Under the pieces are notes generated by a model, which was not told the DNA's origin, did no database searches, and worked only from the letters and a program-made list of their open reading frames with translations. Positions 8,650 to 18,009 of a DNA stretch of 64,000 nt are shown here, piece by piece. Source of the stretch: RPQJ01 sp963777725 (GTDB lineage Bacteria > Pseudomonadota > Gammaproteobacteria > Steroidobacterales > Steroidobacteraceae); assembly GCA_963777725.1 (NCBI GenBank), contig CAVZRR010000020.1:124001-188000 (forward strand). The letters run 5' to 3'. The position numbers and the translations under genes were made by a program. The number at the start of each line of letters is the position of its first letter. Position 1 is the first letter of the stretch.

Positions 8650-9063
8650 ATGAACACGACACAGAACCTGGCGGACCTCGCGGGCCGCATCCTGATCGCG
8701 GCGATTTTCCTGATCGCAGGCCTCAACAAGATCGGCGGCTACGAGGGCACCCAGGGCTACATGGCCGCGATGGGCGTGCCGGGCATGCTGCTGCCGCTCG
8801 TCATCGCGCTCGAGGTCGTCGGTGCCATCGCGATCATCGTCGGCTGGCGCACGCGCCTGTTCGCGTTCCTGCTCGCCGGATTCTCGATCGTCTCGGCGGC
8901 GATCTTCCACAGTGCACTCGGCGACCAGATGCAGTTCCTGCTCTTCATGAAGAACCTCGCGATGGCGGGTGGCTTCCTGTTCCTGGTGGCGCGCGGCCCG
9001 GGCGACTGGTCGCTCGACGCGCGAAATGAGCGGCTCTCGGCGCCTGAGGCGCGACGCGCATGA
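8650..9063 (+). CDS. DoxX family membrane protein
   Basis: This 137-residue protein has four predicted membrane helices and the DoxX-family N-terminal pattern (LAGRILIAAIFLIAGLNKI). Its third helix begins with the family's GWRTRLFAFLLAGF. DoxX-like proteins of this type often accompany azoreductases and pirins; their exact function is unsettled. The stop overlaps the pirin start by 4 bases (ATGA), so the two are translationally coupled. Confidence 0.85.
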   Translation: MNTTQNLADLAGRILIAAIFLIAGLNKIGGYEGTQGYMAAMGVPGMLLPLVIALEVVGAIAIIVGWRTRLFAFLLAGFSIVSAAIFHSALGDQMQFLLFMKNLAMAGGFLFLVARGPGDWSLDARNERLSAPEARRA

Positions 9064-9920
9064 GCAACCGCAAGCTGCAGGCCGTGATCGAGTCGGTCGC
9101 CGCGTCGGACGGCGCGGGCGTCAAGCTGCGGCGCAGCCTCGGCAGTCGCCCGAACCTGCGCTTCGACCCGTTCCTGATGCTCGACGAGTTCTTCTCCGAC
9201 GATCCGGACGATTACCTCGCGGGCTTCCCGTCGCATCCGCACCGCGGCTTCGAGACCGTCACCTACATGCTGGACGGCCGCATGCGACACGAGGACACGT
9301 TCGGCCACCGGGGCGACCTCGGGCCCGGCGACGTGCAGTGGATGACCGCCGCCCGCGGCATCATCCACTCGGAGATGCCGCAGCAGACGGCGGGGCGCAT
9401 GCGCGGCTTCCAGCTGTGGATCAACCTGCCGGCGCGCGAGAAGATGAAGCCGGCGGCGTATCGCGACATTCCCGCGCGCGAGATCCCGATCGTGGCGCTC
9501 GACGGGGGCGGAGAGTTGCGGATCATCGCCGGGACGTTTCGCCAGGGCATCGCTGCGACGGAGGGACCCATCGGCGGACTGTCGACCGAGCCGCTCTATT
9601 ACGATCTGCGATTGCCGGAGTCAGCCACGGTGGTGGTGCCGGTCCCGGCCGGTCACAACGCCTTCCTGTATGTCTACGAAGGCGACGCGGTCGTCGGCGG
9701 GGATACGCGCCCGTTGCCGTTCCGCGCCGCGGGCCTGCTCACGCCGGGTGCGGCGGTGCAGATTACCGCGGGCCGGAGTGGCGTGAAGCTGTTGCTGCTG
9801 GCCGGGAAACCCATCGGGGAGCCGGTGGTCCAGTACGGCCCATTCGTGATGAACTCGGTGCAGGAGATCGAGCGCGCGATCATCGACTACCAGTCGGGTC
9901 GCCTGGCCGTCGCGAGCTAG
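9060..9920 (+). CDS. Pirin family protein (cupin, quercetinase-like)
   Basis: This 286-residue bicupin has the complete pirin metal site: His59 and His61 in SHPHRGFET, and His103 and Glu105 in GIIHSEM. Bacterial pirins bind iron or another divalent metal and some have quercetin dioxygenase activity; the true substrate here is unknown. Context with AzoR and DoxX suggests handling of flavonoid-like or quinone compounds. Its last 41 bases overlap the end of the convergent P-type ATPase fusion gene. Confidence 0.87.
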   Translation: MSNRKLQAVIESVAASDGAGVKLRRSLGSRPNLRFDPFLMLDEFFSDDPDDYLAGFPSHPHRGFETVTYMLDGRMRHEDTFGHRGDLGPGDVQWMTAARGIIHSEMPQQTAGRMRGFQLWINLPAREKMKPAAYRDIPAREIPIVALDGGGELRIIAGTFRQGIAATEGPIGGLSTEPLYYDLRLPESATVVVPVPAGHNAFLYVYEGDAVVGGDTRPLPFRAAGLLTPGAAVQITAGRSGVKLLLLAGKPIGEPVVQYGPFVMNSVQEIERAIIDYQSGRLAVAS

Positions 9921-12900
9921 TGCGATCGCGATAGAAGCGACCCTTGAGCCACTCCGTGCTTGCGACGTAGAGCAGGGTGATGCCGGCCAGAGCCAGCAAG
10001 ACGCTCGCGGGCAGCGGCACGAAGCCGAGCACGCTGGCATGCGGCAGGTAGGGGATCACGACCGCGAGCGCGACCATGGCCACGGTGCTCCAGAGCAGCA
10101 GCCCGCCGGGCCTGCTGCGCCAGAACGGCCTGCGCGTCCGCACGACGAGCGCGATCAGCAATTCGGTCAGCAGCGACTCGACGAACCAGCCGGTGCGGAA
10201 CAGCTCGGGCCCCGCGGCGAAGACCCACAGCAGCACGCCGAAGGCCAGGAAGTCGAACAGGGAGCTCAGGCAGCCGAACTGGACCATGAAGCGGCGCAGG
10301 AAGCGCATGTCCCAGCGGCGCGGCCGCTCGACCAGTTCCGGGTCGACGGCGTCGTCCGCAAGGCCGACGGCGGGCACGTCCGAGAGGAAATTGTTCAGCA
10401 GGATCTGGCCTGCGAGCAGCGGCAGGAACGGCAGGAACAGCGAAGCGATGGCCATGCTGATCATGTTGCCGAGGTTGGCGCTGGTGGTAGTGAGCAAGTA
10501 CTTCAGCGTGTTGGCGAACGTGCGTCGGCCTTCGACGATGCCGCGCTGGATCACCCCGAGGTCGCGCTCGAGCAGCACGAAGTCGGCGGCCTCGCGTGCC
10601 ACGTCCACCGCGCCCTCGACCGAGAGGCTGGTGTCCGCCGCGTGCATGGCCGGAGCGTCGTTGATGCCGTCGCCCAGGAACCCGACAACGTGCCCGGTCT
10701 TCTTCAACGCGAGGATGATGCGTTCCTTCTGGTTCGGATCCACCTCAACGAACAGGTCGGTGCGCTCCGCGGCGTGCCACAGCGCCTCGTCGTGCAGTTC
10801 CTCGAGCTGCGACCCGCTTAATACGGCGTCCGTGCACATGCCGACGGCCGACGCGACGTGTCGCGCGACCGCCCCCGTGTCGCCCGTGATCAGCTTCACC
10901 CGGACCCCGAGCCGTGCGAGGGCCGCAAGCGCATCGGTCACGCCGGCCTTCGGCTGGTCCTGGAAGGTCAGGAAGCCCTCGAACCGGAGGTCGTGCTCGT
11001 CACCGCGTCCGTAGGTCGGCTGCGGCGCGACGCACCGCGTCGCGACCGCCAGGGTCCGGATGCCATGCTCCGCCCACTGCTCGGCCCGCGCACGCAGGTT
11101 CGCCCCCGCATAGGCGTCGAGCGTGCGGCCGTCGGGCAGCGTCGTGCATGCGCCGAGCACTGATTCCAGCGCGCCTTTCGACACCAGCCGCGGACCATCG
11201 GCATCGCGAAACACCACGCTCAGGCGCTTGCGGACGAAGTCGTACGGCACTTCGGCGAGCTTCGCGATGCCTTCGAGCCGCGGCTTCTGCGCGCGCAGGA
11301 TCGCCTCGTCGAGTGGATTGGCGAGGCCGGTCTGCAGCGCCGCATTGACTGCGGCCAGGTCGAGCACGAGCTGGGAGCGAACTCCCGCAGCGTCCCAAGC
11401 GCCGTCCAGCGTGACGATGCCCTCGGTCAGCGTGCCGGTCTTGTCCGTGCACAGGATGTCCATGCTGCCGAGGTTCTCGATCGCGTTCAGCCGTCGCACC
11501 AGCACGCCGTGCTCCGACATGGCGCGTGCCCCGCGCGCCAGGTTCACGCTCAGGATCGCAGGCAGGAGCTCCGGGCTCAGGCCGACTGCGAGCGCGATCG
11601 AGAAGAGCAGCGTCTCGACCAGTGGTCGCGCGAGCAGCAGGTTGACGACGAGCACCAGGATCGTCATCACCGACATCGCGGTCAGCAGCAGGTAGCCGAA
11701 CTGGCGCACGCCCCGGTCGAACTCGGTTTGTGGGGGACGCAGCTGCAGCCGGCCTGCGATAGCGCCGAATTGAGTCGCGGTACCGGTCGCGACGACCAGG
11801 GCCCGCGCGCTGCCGCTGCGCACGTTCGTGCCCATGAACACGCAGTTCGTCCGCTGGGCCAGACGGGCGTCCGCGGCCGCGATACCCGGCGACTTGCCGA
11901 CCGGGTAGCTTTCCCCGGTCAATGCCGCCTCGTTGACGAAGCAGTCCGTCGCCTCGAGCAGGACGCAGTCCGCAGGCACGATGCTGCCGGCCGCGAGCAG
12001 CACGACGTCACCCGGTACGATCTCGCTCACCGTCACGGAGCAGGTCGCACCGTCGCGCAGCGCAGTCGCGTGAATCTGGACGCGCGCGCGCAGCTTCGCG
12101 GCCGCCGCCTGCGCGCGGTATTCACGCGTGTAGCCGATGAACGCGCTCGCGAACACGATTGCGAGCACGATCGCTGCGTCGACCCACTCGCCGGTGCCGA
12201 TGGAGACGGCGGCGGCGAACAGCAGCAGCAGGAGCAGCGGACTGCGCAGCTGGTTCCAGAGTACGCCGAGGCGCGTCAACGGAACGTGATCGCCGATCGT
12301 GTTCTGGCCGACTGACTCGAGGCGCCGCGCGGCCTCTTCGGCCGAGAGGCCATGCGGTCCCGATTCCAGATGCAGGGCGACCGTGTCGGGAGCCATCGCC
12401 CACCACGCCACGCTGTCCGCTTGCTGGGCAACGGCGCCATGTCTGCCGAGCAAGCGTCGTGCCAGCGCAAGACCGGGCAGCATGGGTAACCAGAAGCTCA
12501 GTCCGCGGAACATCAGGGTCGCCGAAAGACCGATGGCCACAGGTACGCCGGCGAGCGCCAGGGTCGATACGGACGCCGCCTCGAATGTGCCGAGTCCGCC
12601 GGGCACGAAGCCGAAGGTTCGCAGCAGCGAGGCGATCATGAAGCTCGCGAAGACCGCGTCGGCATCCGCGGTCCCGCCGAGGGCGCGAATGGCGACCCAG
12701 ACGGTCGCGGCGTCGAGAGCAAAGATCGCCAGTTGCAGCAGAGTCGCGGTCAGCAGCAATCGCAGGCTCCGCGCCAGGCGCGGGTCCGCCTCGCGCAGCA
12801 GTCCGACCGCCCTGCCGACGCCGCGCATCGCGACCAGGCGTCGCGTCAACCATCCAGCCGTTCGTCCGGACAGCGACAGGACCGCAGCCGCGATGGACAG

Positions 12901-13395
12901 GCCGAACCCGCACAACAGCCCCGCCGCGGTAACGATCAGCGGCGTGGCGTGTCCGCCATGTACGAGGATCGCGAGCGCCACGGCAAGCGCGAGCACATAG
13001 GCGACGAAGTAGCTGCACGTATCGATCGCGACCGCTCCCATCACCGCGGCTCGCGGCACGCCACGTTGCTCGAGCGACTGCACGACAGCGGCCGTGCCGC
13101 TCAATCCCAATGAGGGCAGGGCCTGGTCGACGAAGAGTTTCTGCAGGCTGAGGCCGCAGGCGAATCCGACGGGTACTCCGGCGCCCGCGCGATCAAGCAC
13201 GGTGCGCCAGATCGTGGCCTGTGCGAAGTAGGTTGCGACTTGCAGGCCTGCGGCCCATAGGAGCCAGACGGGTTCAGCGTCCTCGAGGAGCTGCAGGAAT
13301 GCGCGCTCCTCCGACAGGTGCAGTGCCACAATCACGACCGCAGCCAGCGCGGCGGTGCCGAGTAGCCAGGGAAGCCACGTTGCCTTGCGCCGCAT
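9880..13395 (-). CDS. Fusion of lysylphosphatidylglycerol-synthase-type membrane domain with magnesium-type P-type ATPase
   Basis: This 1171-residue membrane protein joins two modules in one intact frame. Residues 1 to about 320 form an eight-helix region like the flippase-type N-terminal domain of MprF (LPG_synthase_TM); GFVPGGLGTFEA is its signature-like segment. From about residue 330 it is a full P-type ATPase of the MgtA/MgtB kind. It has a cation-ATPase N domain (GLSAEEAARRLESVGQN), PGDVV and TGES motifs, the phosphorylated Asp651 in DKTGTLTEG, GDGINDAP and a C-terminal membrane bundle. The ATPase half would import Mg2+ or a similar ion; the N-terminal half may handle lipid. It stands alone and converges on pirin with a 41-base overlap. 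Confidence 0.85.
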   Translation of the reverse strand: MRRKATWLPWLLGTAALAAVVIVALHLSEERAFLQLLEDAEPVWLLWAAGLQVATYFAQATIWRTVLDRAGAGVPVGFACGLSLQKLFVDQALPSLGLSGTAAVVQSLEQRGVPRAAVMGAVAIDTCSYFVAYVLALAVALAILVHGGHATPLIVTAAGLLCGFGLSIAAAVLSLSGRTAGWLTRRLVAMRGVGRAVGLLREADPRLARSLRLLLTATLLQLAIFALDAATVWVAIRALGGTADADAVFASFMIASLLRTFGFVPGGLGTFEAASVSTLALAGVPVAIGLSATLMFRGLSFWLPMLPGLALARRLLGRHGAVAQQADSVAWWAMAPDTVALHLESGPHGLSAEEAARRLESVGQNTIGDHVPLTRLGVLWNQLRSPLLLLLLFAAAVSIGTGEWVDAAIVLAIVFASAFIGYTREYRAQAAAAKLRARVQIHATALRDGATCSVTVSEIVPGDVVLLAAGSIVPADCVLLEATDCFVNEAALTGESYPVGKSPGIAAADARLAQRTNCVFMGTNVRSGSARALVVATGTATQFGAIAGRLQLRPPQTEFDRGVRQFGYLLLTAMSVMTILVLVVNLLLARPLVETLLFSIALAVGLSPELLPAILSVNLARGARAMSEHGVLVRRLNAIENLGSMDILCTDKTGTLTEGIVTLDGAWDAAGVRSQLVLDLAAVNAALQTGLANPLDEAILRAQKPRLEGIAKLAEVPYDFVRKRLSVVFRDADGPRLVSKGALESVLGACTTLPDGRTLDAYAGANLRARAEQWAEHGIRTLAVATRCVAPQPTYGRGDEHDLRFEGFLTFQDQPKAGVTDALAALARLGVRVKLITGDTGAVARHVASAVGMCTDAVLSGSQLEELHDEALWHAAERTDLFVEVDPNQKERIILALKKTGHVVGFLGDGINDAPAMHAADTSLSVEGAVDVAREAADFVLLERDLGVIQRGIVEGRRTFANTLKYLLTTTSANLGNMISMAIASLFLPFLPLLAGQILLNNFLSDVPAVGLADDAVDPELVERPRRWDMRFLRRFMVQFGCLSSLFDFLAFGVLLWVFAAGPELFRTGWFVESLLTELLIALVVRTRRPFWRSRPGGLLLWSTVAMVALAVVIPYLPHASVLGFVPLPASVLLALAGITLLYVASTEWLKGRFYRDRTSSRRPGDPTGSR

Positions 13396-13643
13396 GCTGA
13401 TCCATCACACGCCGAATCGGGTCGGGCGGGGCGCCCGCTCGTCACCCGAATGCTGCGCCCGAATCCGGCGCCGGGAAATCGCGGCTGGCCACGATCGGAA
13501 TGTCGCGCCAACCGTGCAGGCTCTCGGCAGATCGCGGGGCCGCAATCGGCCTACGTGTATTCCACTGCTGGGCAGCTCGCAGCCGGCCAGCAGAATAGCG
13601 GTCACCAGGGGCAGTGGCCCTGCCCGTCGTGCCGGACGGCGAT

Positions 13644-13934
13644 ATGAGTCACAAGCACGAAAGCCTGCTCAGGACGATCTTCCACGATCCGATCAGCGGC
13701 AACATCCATTGGCGCGAGATCGAGTCGCTGCTGCACCACGTCGGCGCGGAAATCGAGCCGCTCTCCGGGGCGCGCATCCGCGTCAAGCTGAACGGCGCGG
13801 AGGGCATCCTGCACCGTCCGCACCACGGCAATACGCTGGACCGCAGTGCGGTACGGCACCTGCGCGAGTACCTGGCACACGCGAAGATGACGCCGTCGCA
13901 ATACGAGGCGTCTCGGCAGGTCGCTGCACATTAG
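13644..13934 (+). CDS. HicA-like type II toxin-family protein, solitary
   Basis: This 96-residue protein resembles a family annotated as HicA-type toxins. It has the motif IFHDPISGNIHWREIESLLHH, a G-R-V-L stretch and HRPHHGNT, which carries the histidine expected for the mRNA-interferase fold. No HicB antitoxin follows; the next gene is sorA. The ATG at 13644 is chosen because homologues begin with a short M-S-H-K-type leader. The call could be a housekeeping RNA-binding protein with the same fold rather than a toxin. Confidence 0.6.
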   Translation: MSHKHESLLRTIFHDPISGNIHWREIESLLHHVGAEIEPLSGARIRVKLNGAEGILHRPHHGNTLDRSAVRHLREYLAHAKMTPSQYEASRQVAAH

Positions 13935-14008
13935 GTCCAGCTAATACTTGCGGTCGCCGCGAATTTGACTTCAAATGCAGGTCAGTCGCTGGCGCACCCG
14001 GGGGAGCC

Positions 14009-15211
14009 ATGGATCGTCGCAGATTCCTGTTGCATGCATCGGGGTCCGTCGCGGGCGGCCTGTTGCTGCCGCGCATCGGGCTCACGTCGGCCGCCGACGG
14101 CCTGCCAGCCGGTACGATCGCGCAGAGCGCGCTCGACGCGTTGCCGGGCAAACGGCCGTTGATGCGGCGCACCTTCCGCCCGCCCAATTTCGAGACCCCG
14201 GTCGAGGTCTTCGCCGAGGCCTACACGCCGAACGACGCGTTTTACGTACGCTGGCACACGACCGTCCCGGAAGTCGCGCGAACTGACTGGCGCCTGCGGG
14301 TGGCCGGGCCCGGCGTGAAGAAGCCTCGCGAGTTCAGCTACGACGAACTGCGTCGAAAATTCCGCACGACCGAGGTCGCGGCCGTCAACCAGTGCTCCGG
14401 CAACCGGCGGGGACTGTTCGCGCCGCACGTGCCGGGCGTGCAGTGGGGCCTCGGCGCCATGGGCAACGCGGTCTGGAGCGGGGTTCGGCTCAAGGACGTG
14501 CTCGAGGACGCCGGACTGGCGCCGGGCGCGCTCGAGGTCGTGGCGGACGGCGCGGACGCGCCTGCGCTCGCGGGACCGGATTTCGTCAAGAGCCTGCCGA
14601 TGTGGAAGGCCCTCGACGCGGACACGCTGATTGCCTTCGAGATGAACGGCGAGCCGCTGCCCGTGTGGAATGGCGCGCCGGCGCGCATCGTGGCACCGGG
14701 CTGGACCGCGACCTACTGGATCAAGGCCGTCACCGAACTCACCGTCAGCGACAAGCCGTTCGACGGCTTCTGGATGAAGACCGCCTACCGCGTGCCGAAG
14801 GGCATGTTCGGCGCCAGCGGCTTCGACTCGCAGGACACGGAGCAGAATTCGCCGATCACCGACATCAAGGTCAATTCACTGATCGTTGCGCCTGCGCCGG
14901 GCTCGACCCTGCCGCTCGGGCGCCGGGCGGAAGTGATGGGCATCGCGTGGGACGGCGGTTCCGGAATTCGCAGGGTCGAGGTATCGCTCGACGGCGGGGC
15001 CCGCTGGCGCGAGGCGCGGTTCGGTCGCGACCTCGGCCGCTATGCCTGGCGACACTGGCATTTCGATTTCAAACCGAAAGCAACTGGCTCCCAGTCGATC
15101 ATGGTGCGCGCAGTTGCACGGGACGGGTCAATGCAAGCCGAGCAGCTGATTCACAATCCGGCCGGTTACCACCACAACGTCGTGCAGAGAGCGGACTACC
15201 ATGTGGCGTAG
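14009..15211 (+). CDS. sorA: Sulfite:cytochrome c oxidoreductase molybdenum subunit (SorA)
   Basis: This 400-residue protein starts with a twin-arginine signal (MDRRRFLLHASGS). The sulfite-oxidase molybdopterin domain carries the Mo-ligating Cys129 in NQCSGNRRG, and a C-terminal Mo-co dimerisation domain follows (GIAWDGGSGIRRVEVSLDGG). SorA oxidises sulfite to sulfate in the periplasm and passes electrons to cytochrome SorB. The ATG at 14009 follows GGGGAG. The gene overlaps sorB by 11 bases. In this neighbourhood it supplies the last step after sulfite release from the sHdr pathway. Confidence 0.9.
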   Translation: MDRRRFLLHASGSVAGGLLLPRIGLTSAADGLPAGTIAQSALDALPGKRPLMRRTFRPPNFETPVEVFAEAYTPNDAFYVRWHTTVPEVARTDWRLRVAGPGVKKPREFSYDELRRKFRTTEVAAVNQCSGNRRGLFAPHVPGVQWGLGAMGNAVWSGVRLKDVLEDAGLAPGALEVVADGADAPALAGPDFVKSLPMWKALDADTLIAFEMNGEPLPVWNGAPARIVAPGWTATYWIKAVTELTVSDKPFDGFWMKTAYRVPKGMFGASGFDSQDTEQNSPITDIKVNSLIVAPAPGSTLPLGRRAEVMGIAWDGGSGIRRVEVSLDGGARWREARFGRDLGRYAWRHWHFDFKPKATGSQSIMVRAVARDGSMQAEQLIHNPAGYHHNVVQRADYHVA

Positions 15212-15494
15212 CAGCTTGGCCGCGCTGGCAATGTCGCTGGCGGCCGCGACGGTCCACGCGGATGAATCGACCATCCAGCTCGCCCAGGCCGAGGGCGTCG
15301 AGCGAGTGCAGGCCGCCTGCGCGATCTGCCACAGCCTCGATTACATCGTGATGAATTCGCCGTTCCAGGACCGGGCGGGGTGGGAAAAGACCGTCACCAA
15401 GATGGTCAAGGTCATGGGCGCGCCGATCGTGCCCGAGGACGCCGCGGTGATCGTGGACTACCTCGAGAAGCACTATGGCAAGGCGCCTCAATAG
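15201..15494 (+). CDS. sorB: Sulfite dehydrogenase cytochrome c subunit (SorB)
   Basis: This 97-residue secreted monohaem cytochrome has a signal peptide ending near HADES and one haem motif, C40-A-I-C-H44. A distal methionine lies in the VMGAPI region. Size and position immediately behind sorA identify it as SorB, the electron acceptor of SorA, which delivers electrons to the respiratory chain. Its end overlaps the end of the convergent yeiH-type gene by 7 bases. Confidence 0.88.
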   Translation: MWRSSLAALAMSLAAATVHADESTIQLAQAEGVERVQAACAICHSLDYIVMNSPFQDRAGWEKTVTKMVKVMGAPIVPEDAAVIVDYLEKHYGKAPQ

Positions 15495-16540
15495 AGCAGC
15501 GTCACCAGCGTGTAGCTCACCACGCCGACCAGCAGCGCCGAGAACAGGCCCACGCCGAGCGGCTTGAAACCGATCTTGCGCAATCCCTTGATGCTGGTGC
15601 CGAGACCCACGGCCGCCATGGCGATCGCGAGACAGTAAGTCGCCACCTGTTTGACGAAGCCGACGATCGCCTTCCACTGCGCGGGCTCGAGCACGCCGAA
15701 GGCGCGCTCGCCCATGTCGCCGACGGTGCGCAGCAGGCTCATCGCCGCAAAGCCGACGATGAACAACGGGATCATCGTGTACCACTTGGGCGCCACGCCG
15801 CCCTCGGTCGAGCGACGGTGGTAGAACACCGCCATGATCGGGATCACCAGCAGCATGCTCAGGTTGCGCACCAGCTTGGTGACCGTGGCGACGTCGAGCG
15901 CCTTCGGGTCGCCGAACGCTTCCTGGTAGACGAGTCCTGCGCCCGCCACCTGTGCCGTCTCGTGCACGGCGGTGCCCAGGAACATGCCCGCGAGCAACGG
16001 GTCGCCTTCGAACAACCAGTGCGCCGCGAACGGGTAGGCGAGCATCGCAGCCACGCCGAACAACGTGATGCACGCGACGGCATAGGCGGTCTCGTCGTCG
16101 TGGGCGCCGATCGTGGGCGACATCGCGACGATCGCCGTGGCGCCGCAGATGCTCGTGCCGACGCCGATCAACGTGCCGAGCCGGTCCGTGAGCCCGACGC
16201 GGCGGCTGACGTAGGTGACGATCGCGATCGCGGCCACCACGGTGCCGATGATGACGGGCAGCGCCTTGAGGCCGATGGCGCCGGCCTCGACGATCGACAG
16301 GCGGATGCCGAGCAGCACGATGCCGAGACGCAGGATGCGCACCACCGAGAACTTGATGCCGGGGCGCAGCACCTCCGGCAGCTTGAACAGGTTGTTGACC
16401 AGGATGCCGAGCAGGATCGCCATCATGATCCCGCTGATCGCGCCTTTCTGCAGCCCGAGCGCCGGGGCGATGACGCCGGCGAGGTATTCCCCGGCAAGCG
16501 CGAGGAACAGGGCGAGCAGGAATCCCCAGATGGCGTTCAT
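15488..16540 (-). CDS. YeiH family putative sulfate exporter
   Basis: This 350-residue protein has about 10 membrane helices and family features such as GTSICGATAIVA and FLGTAVHETAQVAGAG. YeiH proteins (PF03601) are annotated as putative sulfate exporters, mainly from gene context and limited experiments. Its place next to sorAB fits removal of sulfate or handling of sulfite. It lies downstream of the FadL-type gene on the same strand, separated by a strong hairpin, so it is probably transcribed separately. Confidence 0.85.
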   Translation of the reverse strand: MNAIWGFLLALFLALAGEYLAGVIAPALGLQKGAISGIMMAILLGILVNNLFKLPEVLRPGIKFSVVRILRLGIVLLGIRLSIVEAGAIGLKALPVIIGTVVAAIAIVTYVSRRVGLTDRLGTLIGVGTSICGATAIVAMSPTIGAHDDETAYAVACITLFGVAAMLAYPFAAHWLFEGDPLLAGMFLGTAVHETAQVAGAGLVYQEAFGDPKALDVATVTKLVRNLSMLLVIPIMAVFYHRRSTEGGVAPKWYTMIPLFIVGFAAMSLLRTVGDMGERAFGVLEPAQWKAIVGFVKQVATYCLAIAMAAVGLGTSIKGLRKIGFKPLGVGLFSALLVGVVSYTLVTLLY

Positions 16541-16572
16541 GGCAGGGTGTCTCTTGGAATCAATGGCAGGAC

Positions 16573-16602
16573 GGCGCGGCCCGCCGGTCGGCGGGCCGCG
16601 CC
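16573..16602 (-). terminator. GC-rich hairpin after the fadL-type gene
   Basis: Thirteen-base perfect arms, 16573-16585 (GGCGCGGCCCGCC) and 16590-16602, are separated by a 4-base loop. The hairpin lies 12 bases after the fadL-type stop and before the yeiH-type gene, both on the minus strand. No T-run follows, so termination would rely on the strong stem or on Rho. Confidence 0.6.
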
Positions 16603-16614
16603 AAGGTCATGGGC

Positions 16615-18009
16615 TCAGCGCTTCCAGCTGTAGCTGATCTCGAGTTCGACCTGTTGCATCTTGAGGATGACGTCCTGCGTCGGGTCGAAATTCTGCGGAC
16701 CCCGGACGGTGTTCTCCGGCGCGTACATCAACGACAGGTTGACCTCGTTGCCATCCTTCATCTTTTGCGTGAAGCCGAACGTGAGGTGCTCCTCCATGAC
16801 GCCCGGCGCGAGGATGTTGAAGGTCATCTGGCTGTCGGCGATCGGCTGGTCCGTGACGCTGTAGCCGGCGCGCCAGGTCCAGGTGTCGGAGGCCTTCCAG
16901 GAGGCGCCCAGCTTGTAGACGTTCATGTCCTCCCAGCCGAAGCCCGGACCCTTGTTGCCACCCATGCAGTACTCGAGGCTGCCGGCGGGGTTGAAGACCG
17001 GGCAGTTGTAGAGATTCTCGATCGGGTTCGCGACCGAGTCGGCGTCGCTGTATTCGATCCGCTGCACGTCGAACATCACGGTGAGCTTGTCCGACGGCCT
17101 GACTGCGATGCCTATGGTCCACGTCGAGGGCATGTCGAAATCGCCCGCCTGGGCGAACAGGTCCTCGTAGTCGCTGAACTCGCTCATGCTCATCTTGGTC
17201 GTGTACGCCGCGGCCAGGGTGACCTCGTCATCCGGGCTCCACTGGAAGCCGATCGACCCGCCGTAGCCGTACGACATGTCGTGGCCGTTTCCAGACAGGC
17301 TCTTCGGCGCCTGTCCACCGGTCGCCGGGTTGAAGCTCTCGACGAAGGTCTTCGTGAACGGCGCGAACGTGCTCACGCCTCGCGCCTCGAAGCGCTGCAC
17401 CGCCACGATGCCGGAGGCTCCAACCGAGAAGCTTTCCGCGAACTTGTGCGCGTACGTGAAGTTCAGGAACGCCTGCATCAGGTCGACGCCGGCCGTGCCG
17501 CCGCCGTAGGTGCCCGGGAAGGTGGCCGGCGTGCCCTGGCCGAAGGTCGGATCGTAGGTCGCGGTGCCGCCGACCCATTTCGTGTTCATGCCGCCACGGG
17601 CATAGAAGGCGGCCGCGACGAAGTCCGCGTCGCTCAGCGCCCAGTTCATCGCCACGTGCGGCAGCGGGAAGAACTCGTTCTCGCTCTGCAGGTCGTTCGG
17701 GCCGATGGTGTTTGCGCAGCCTTGTGGCGAGCAGCCACCGTTCGCGAGGCTGTCCGTCGTCCGGTAGGAGCGCATCGGACTGAAGATGGCGAGGCCCGCG
17801 TCGATGCTCTCCGGCACGTAGGCGATGCCGGCCGGGTTCGTCGCGAGCACGAGGATCTCCTCGGGGTTCGCGCTGCCGGCACCGGCCTGCGCCTTGCTCT
17901 TGGTGCCCGTGCCGTGCGTGTAGTAGCCATTGGTGGCCGAGGCGCTGCCGGCCGCGAGTGCCAGGGTTACGCCCAGCGCGAGGATCGTCCGATTCCGCTT
18001 GGTGTTCAT
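16615..18009 (-). CDS. OmpP1/FadL/TodX family outer-membrane channel
   Basis: This 464-residue protein has a signal peptide ending at ASA. The mature N-terminus TNGYYTHGTGTKSKAQAGAG is typical of FadL-family hatch domains, and NPAGIAY follows. The rest is a beta barrel ending in an aromatic strand (LEISYSWKR). FadL proteins pass hydrophobic molecules through the outer membrane. Here, between sorAB-yeiH and tusA-dsrE, a role in taking up hydrophobic or organic sulfur compounds is an inference from position. An AT-rich repeat lies just upstream at 18051-18065. Confidence 0.85.
   Translation of the reverse strand: MNTKRNRTILALGVTLALAAGSASATNGYYTHGTGTKSKAQAGAGSANPEEILVLATNPAGIAYVPESIDAGLAIFSPMRSYRTTDSLANGGCSPQGCANTIGPNDLQSENEFFPLPHVAMNWALSDADFVAAAFYARGGMNTKWVGGTATYDPTFGQGTPATFPGTYGGGTAGVDLMQAFLNFTYAHKFAESFSVGASGIVAVQRFEARGVSTFAPFTKTFVESFNPATGGQAPKSLSGNGHDMSYGYGGSIGFQWSPDDEVTLAAAYTTKMSMSEFSDYEDLFAQAGDFDMPSTWTIGIAVRPSDKLTVMFDVQRIEYSDADSVANPIENLYNCPVFNPAGSLEYCMGGNKGPGFGWEDMNVYKLGASWKASDTWTWRAGYSVTDQPIADSQMTFNILAPGVMEEHLTFGFTQKMKDGNEVNLSLMYAPENTVRGPQNFDPTQDVILKMQQVELEISYSWKR

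Noticed and set aside
13396..13643. A possible small gene or RNA in the 248-base gap before the HicA-like gene
   Set aside because: No frame with a good start and no strong stem-loop was found; it appears to be a divergent promoter region.
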